NCBI GenBank assembly: GCA_052386455.1
Contig: JBQTKD010000084.1
Location: forward strand, 1-6,338
Length of the DNA: 6,338 nt
Direction of reading: 5' to 3'
Origin: JBQTKD01 sp052386455
GTDB taxonomy: Bacteria > Actinomycetota > Actinomycetes > Sporichthyales > Sporichthyaceae
The notes beneath the pieces were generated by a model, which saw only the letters and a program-made list of their open reading frames with translations, did not search any database and was not told where the DNA came from. Both the position numbers and the translations under genes were made by a program. Below are positions 4,751 through 6,338 of the stretch, in pieces (the stretch's first letter is position 1; each line of letters begins with the position of its first letter).

Positions 4751-5342
4751 AGCCGGCGCTCGGCACGCGGGGCCAACGCGCCGCCATCCCCTCGGGCGTC
4801 CAGTTCGGCCACGCGGGCACGCCGGTCGGAAGGCCGCCGGCGAAAGAAGCAGCCTCTACCGGGCCGCCGAGGGCGTTGTTGTCGTAGATCGTGGCAACGT
4901 CGGATTGCTCGATCGCCTCGACCACCAGTGGCCAGAGCCGGTGGTAGCGCTCTCGGATCTTGTCCTCGGGGACCGAGTGTCCGCCGCGTTGGACGCGCAG
5001 CGCGACGCGGTGCACTGCAACGGCTTCTGGGACCATCAGGACGTGCAGCGCAAGGTGGTAGCCCGCCGCCCTCGCCCGAGCAACGAGTTCGAGCTTGGAC
5101 TCGTGGGAGAACACCGTTTCGGCGATGAATGGACGGCCCGTTTCGATCAGGCGGTCACGGGTGGCGGCCGCGATCCGAGCGGCCTCGTACGAGTGCGCCT
5201 CGAGATCTCGGGGCCATTTCTGACGAGCAATCAGGTTGGCGTTGACGAGCAGCGCCGACGGCCAGCGCGGCAAGATCACTCGTTCAACGAAGGTGGACTT
5301 GCCCGCGCCATTGCTGCCGACGACGAGATCGAGACGGCTCAC
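4749..5342 (-). CDS. Zeta-toxin family P-loop kinase (toxin of a ParD-like/zeta module)
   Basis: This 197-residue P-loop NTPase of the zeta toxin/AAA_33 group phosphorylates, in studied members, UDP-N-acetylglucosamine and so blocks wall precursor synthesis. Visible motifs are Walker A GSNGAGKST (9-17), the VNANLIA strand (33-39), GRPFIAETVFSHESKL (69-84), AGYHLALHVLMVPE (93-106), and RVALRVQRGGHSVPEDKIRERY (112-133) with the lid arginines, then IYDN. In most zeta proteins the second motif reads NAD, and the Asp is the catalytic base. Here it is Asn36, so activity or substrate may differ. The C-terminus is short and Pro/Trp-rich. The start is GTG 5342, 9 bases after the antitoxin stop, with no clear ribosome-binding site, implying coupled translation and lower toxin yield. 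The partner is a ParD-like protein rather than a classical epsilon antitoxin. The toxin role is inferred from family and context. A harmless kinase remains possible. Confidence 0.85.
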   Translation of the reverse strand: MSRLDLVVGSNGAGKSTFVERVILPRWPSALLVNANLIARQKWPRDLEAHSYEAARIAAATRDRLIETGRPFIAETVFSHESKLELVARARAAGYHLALHVLMVPEAVAVHRVALRVQRGGHSVPEDKIRERYHRLWPLVVEAIEQSDVATIYDNNALGGPVEAASFAGGLPTGVPAWPNWTPEGMAARWPRVPSAG

Positions 5343-5351
5343 GGCCGGCCG

Positions 5352-5732
5352 TCAGCCGACAACCGTCGTGGTTCCATCGGGGTGGTAGCGGACTAGGCGG
5401 CCCTCGTCGTCCAGGGCGACGGTGGTGACGCCTTCGCCGGCAAGCGCTTCGGCGAACGACGCCTCGCGCGCCGCCGTCTGGATCGCCACGTCGAGCTCGG
5501 CGTTGAACACGACGCGTTCCTCGCCCGAAAGGTCGCGCAGCTCCACGTCCCCGGCCAGCGCAGCCTCGACGCGGCGACGAGCCGCCGACTCGCGCATCGA
5601 AACGGCCCGCCCGACGCGCGCCCAGTGGTCGAGCTGCTGCTTGGCCGATCTGCTCTGCCGCGCTCCCTCGACGGCCGCCGAGTCCAACAGGTCCACCGCA
5701 ACGCGGGTAGGGCGATCCAAGGGCTTCGACAC
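5352..5732 (-). CDS. ParD-like antitoxin, partner of the zeta-family toxin
   Basis: This 126-residue protein matches the ParD-like antitoxin family (PF11903). The N-terminal part PTRVAVDLLDSAAVEGARQ (8-26), followed by SRSAKQQLDHWARVGRAV (28-45), is the ribbon-helix-helix DNA-binding unit with its typical HWARVGRAV ending. A charged helical middle (46-95) and a small beta-rich tail (VTTVALDDEGRLVRYHPDG) are likely to neutralise the toxin. The start is GTG 5732-5730, preceded by GAGAGG six bases ahead. That ribosome-binding site overlaps the end of the TCGTATCA/TGATACGA palindrome, a natural operator for autorepression by this protein. It lies first in the operon, 9 bases before the toxin gene, the usual order for type II systems. 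Confidence 0.85.
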   Translation of the reverse strand: MSKPLDRPTRVAVDLLDSAAVEGARQSRSAKQQLDHWARVGRAVSMRESAARRRVEAALAGDVELRDLSGEERVVFNAELDVAIQTAAREASFAEALAGEGVTTVALDDEGRLVRYHPDGTTTVVG

Positions 5733-5742
5733 CGAGGGCCTC

Positions 5743-5778
5743 TCGTATCAATGTGATACGACTGTAGCAGATTGATAC
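5743..5778. promoter_or_regulatory. Operator region shared by two divergent toxin-antitoxin operons
   Basis: TCGTATCA (5743-5750) and TGATACGA (5754-5761) form a perfect palindrome around ATG. A further half-site, ATTGATAC (5771-5778), is the exact complement of GTATCAAT at 5745-5752. The sites lie 10-46 bases upstream of the ParD-like start (5732) and 37-72 bases upstream of the MazE-like start (5815). TTGATA at 5772-5777 is also a good -35 hexamer for the plus strand, with GAGGGT (5795-5800) as a weak -10 at 17 bases. On the minus strand TACAGT (5766-5761) could be a -10. Ribbon-helix-helix antitoxins bind such short palindromic half-sites. Which of the two antitoxins binds here cannot be read from the sequence. 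Confidence 0.7.
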
Positions 5779-5814
5779 CGTAGATCCAGCGGACGAGGGT
5801 GGCACACTTATGGC

Positions 5815-6051
5815 ATGGGTAGAACACGGATCAGCACGACCGTGGACGCGCAGCTCCTCGCCTCCGCACGGCTCGCCTGCGCCGGGAGCACCGACGCGGC
5901 GGTGATCGATCAGGCGCTCGCCGCTCTGCTCGCCCGGCATCGTGCGGCCGAGATCGACGCGAGCTACAGCGCCTACGACGAGCACCCCCTCGACGAACCG
6001 GACGAGTGGGGAGACCTGGCCTCGTTCCGCGAGGCTGCGGCCCGATCGTGA
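5815..6051 (+). CDS. MazE-like/ribbon-helix-helix antitoxin, partner of MazF
   Basis: This is a 78-residue antitoxin. The N-terminus RISTTVDAQLLASARLACAGSTDAAVIDQALAAL contains the beta strand and two helices of a ribbon-helix-helix DNA-binding dimer (residues 4-37). The acidic tail EHPLDEPDEWGDLASFREAA (56-75) is the kind of extended segment that wraps a MazF toxin in actinobacterial MazEF pairs. The start is ATG 5815. GAGGGTGG upstream is rather far (about 13 bases), so initiation may be weak or the leader very short. The ATG at 5810 opens a different, non-conserved frame. Its stop TGA overlaps the GTG of mazF in GTGA (6048-6051), so the pair is translationally coupled. It is probably autoregulated at the shared upstream operator region. 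Confidence 0.85.
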   Translation: MGRTRISTTVDAQLLASARLACAGSTDAAVIDQALAALLARHRAAEIDASYSAYDEHPLDEPDEWGDLASFREAAARS

Positions 6052-6338
6052 GCGCGCTTCCCGCCCGCGGCGAGGTGTGGTGGTGCGAGCTGGCCGAGAT
6101 CGGACGGCGACCAGTTGTCGTGCTCTCGCGCGACGCAGTCATCCCACGGCACGGCCGCGCGTTGATCGCCCCGTGCACCACGACAATCCGGGGGCTCGTC
6201 AGCGAGGTCGGACTCGAGCCAGGCGAGGATCCGATCCCCCGGCGGTCGGCGGTCAACCTCGATTCGGTCGAAAGCGTCTCGCTCGGCGTGCTGGTAGAAC
6301 GGATCGGCCGACTGTCGGATCTGCGAATGCGTCAGATC
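6048..6338 (+). CDS. mazF: MazF/PemK-type endoribonuclease toxin (3' end outside window)
   Basis: This is the first 97 residues of a MazF-family mRNA interferase, which cleaves RNA at short specific sequences when free of antitoxin. Family motifs run without a break: RGEVWWCEL (7-15), GRRPVVVLSRD (19-29) with the catalytic-region arginine, APCTTTIRGLVSEV (41-54) with the conserved threonine of the active site, RRSAVNLDSVESVS (66-79), and ERIGRLSD (84-91). Only about 10-20 residues should be missing at the right edge. The start is GTG 6048, overlapping the antitoxin stop by four bases. No separate ribosome-binding site is evident, so expression depends on upstream translation. The cleavage specificity cannot be told from the sequence. 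A fragment of a second, related mazF lies at about 628-720. Confidence 0.93.
   Translation, partial: MSALPARGEVWWCELAEIGRRPVVVLSRDAVIPRHGRALIAPCTTTIRGLVSEVGLEPGEDPIPRRSAVNLDSVESVSLGVLVERIGRLSDLRMRQI

Noticed and set aside
5810..5899. Alternative ATG at 5810 for the MazE-like antitoxin
   Set aside because: It opens a different frame with no antitoxin features and soon stops. The ATG at 5815 gives the ribbon-helix-helix protein.
1..6338. CRISPR array, insertion sequence or attachment site
   Set aside because: No regularly spaced repeats, transposase fragments, terminal inverted repeats with target duplications, or tRNA 3' ends were seen on either strand.

Overview
The window is very GC-rich, with strong G/C preference at third codon positions, several GTG starts and hairpin terminators without U-tracts. 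The glutamine synthetase end closely resembles the mycobacterial GlnA1 type. Together these suggest an actinobacterium, probably of the Mycobacteriales (Gordonia/Rhodococcus/Nocardia-like). The genus cannot be fixed from the sequence.

Layout, left to right. (1) 1-493, + strand: the 3' end of glnA, a core nitrogen-assimilation gene with its adenylylation tyrosine, closed by a strong hairpin at 507-537. (2) 606-3350, - strand: a compact set reading right to left. It holds an ECF sigma factor with its own C-terminal zinc-finger (anti-sigma-like) domain, a DUF1326 protein with a CxC...CPC cysteine cluster, a DUF2182 polytopic membrane protein with further Cys/His motifs, and a small one-TM protein. 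The last two are tightly coupled to the genes before them, and two inverted repeats lie between the sigma gene and DUF1326. (3) 3387-4592, - strand: a thioredoxin-reductase-like flavoprotein with a CPYC redox pair, followed after one base by a flavin amine oxidase reduced to its two ends by an internal deletion. (4) 4749-6338: two toxin-antitoxin modules back to back, a ParD-like antitoxin plus zeta-family P-loop toxin on the - strand and a MazE-like plus MazF pair on the + strand. They share an 82-bp intergenic region with a perfect TCGTATCA/TGATACGA palindrome and a third half-site.

How the parts may work together (inference). The sigma factor, DUF1326, DUF2182 and small membrane protein look like a self-regulated envelope module that senses or handles a metal or thiol stress. 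The zinc-finger tail would hold the sigma domain in check, and the Cys/His-rich products would be its effectors. The upstream flavoprotein could supply a redox function. The toxin-antitoxin pairs look like accessory stabilising or defence modules.

Two relics were found by reading across frames. One is the amine-oxidase pseudogene. The other is a fragment matching the 3' half of mazF (31 of 36 bases identical to the intact copy, same reading frame) at about 628-720, just beyond glnA. MazF-like sequence therefore sits on both sides of the sigma/DUF block, which suggests a rearranged accessory region next to a conserved core gene.
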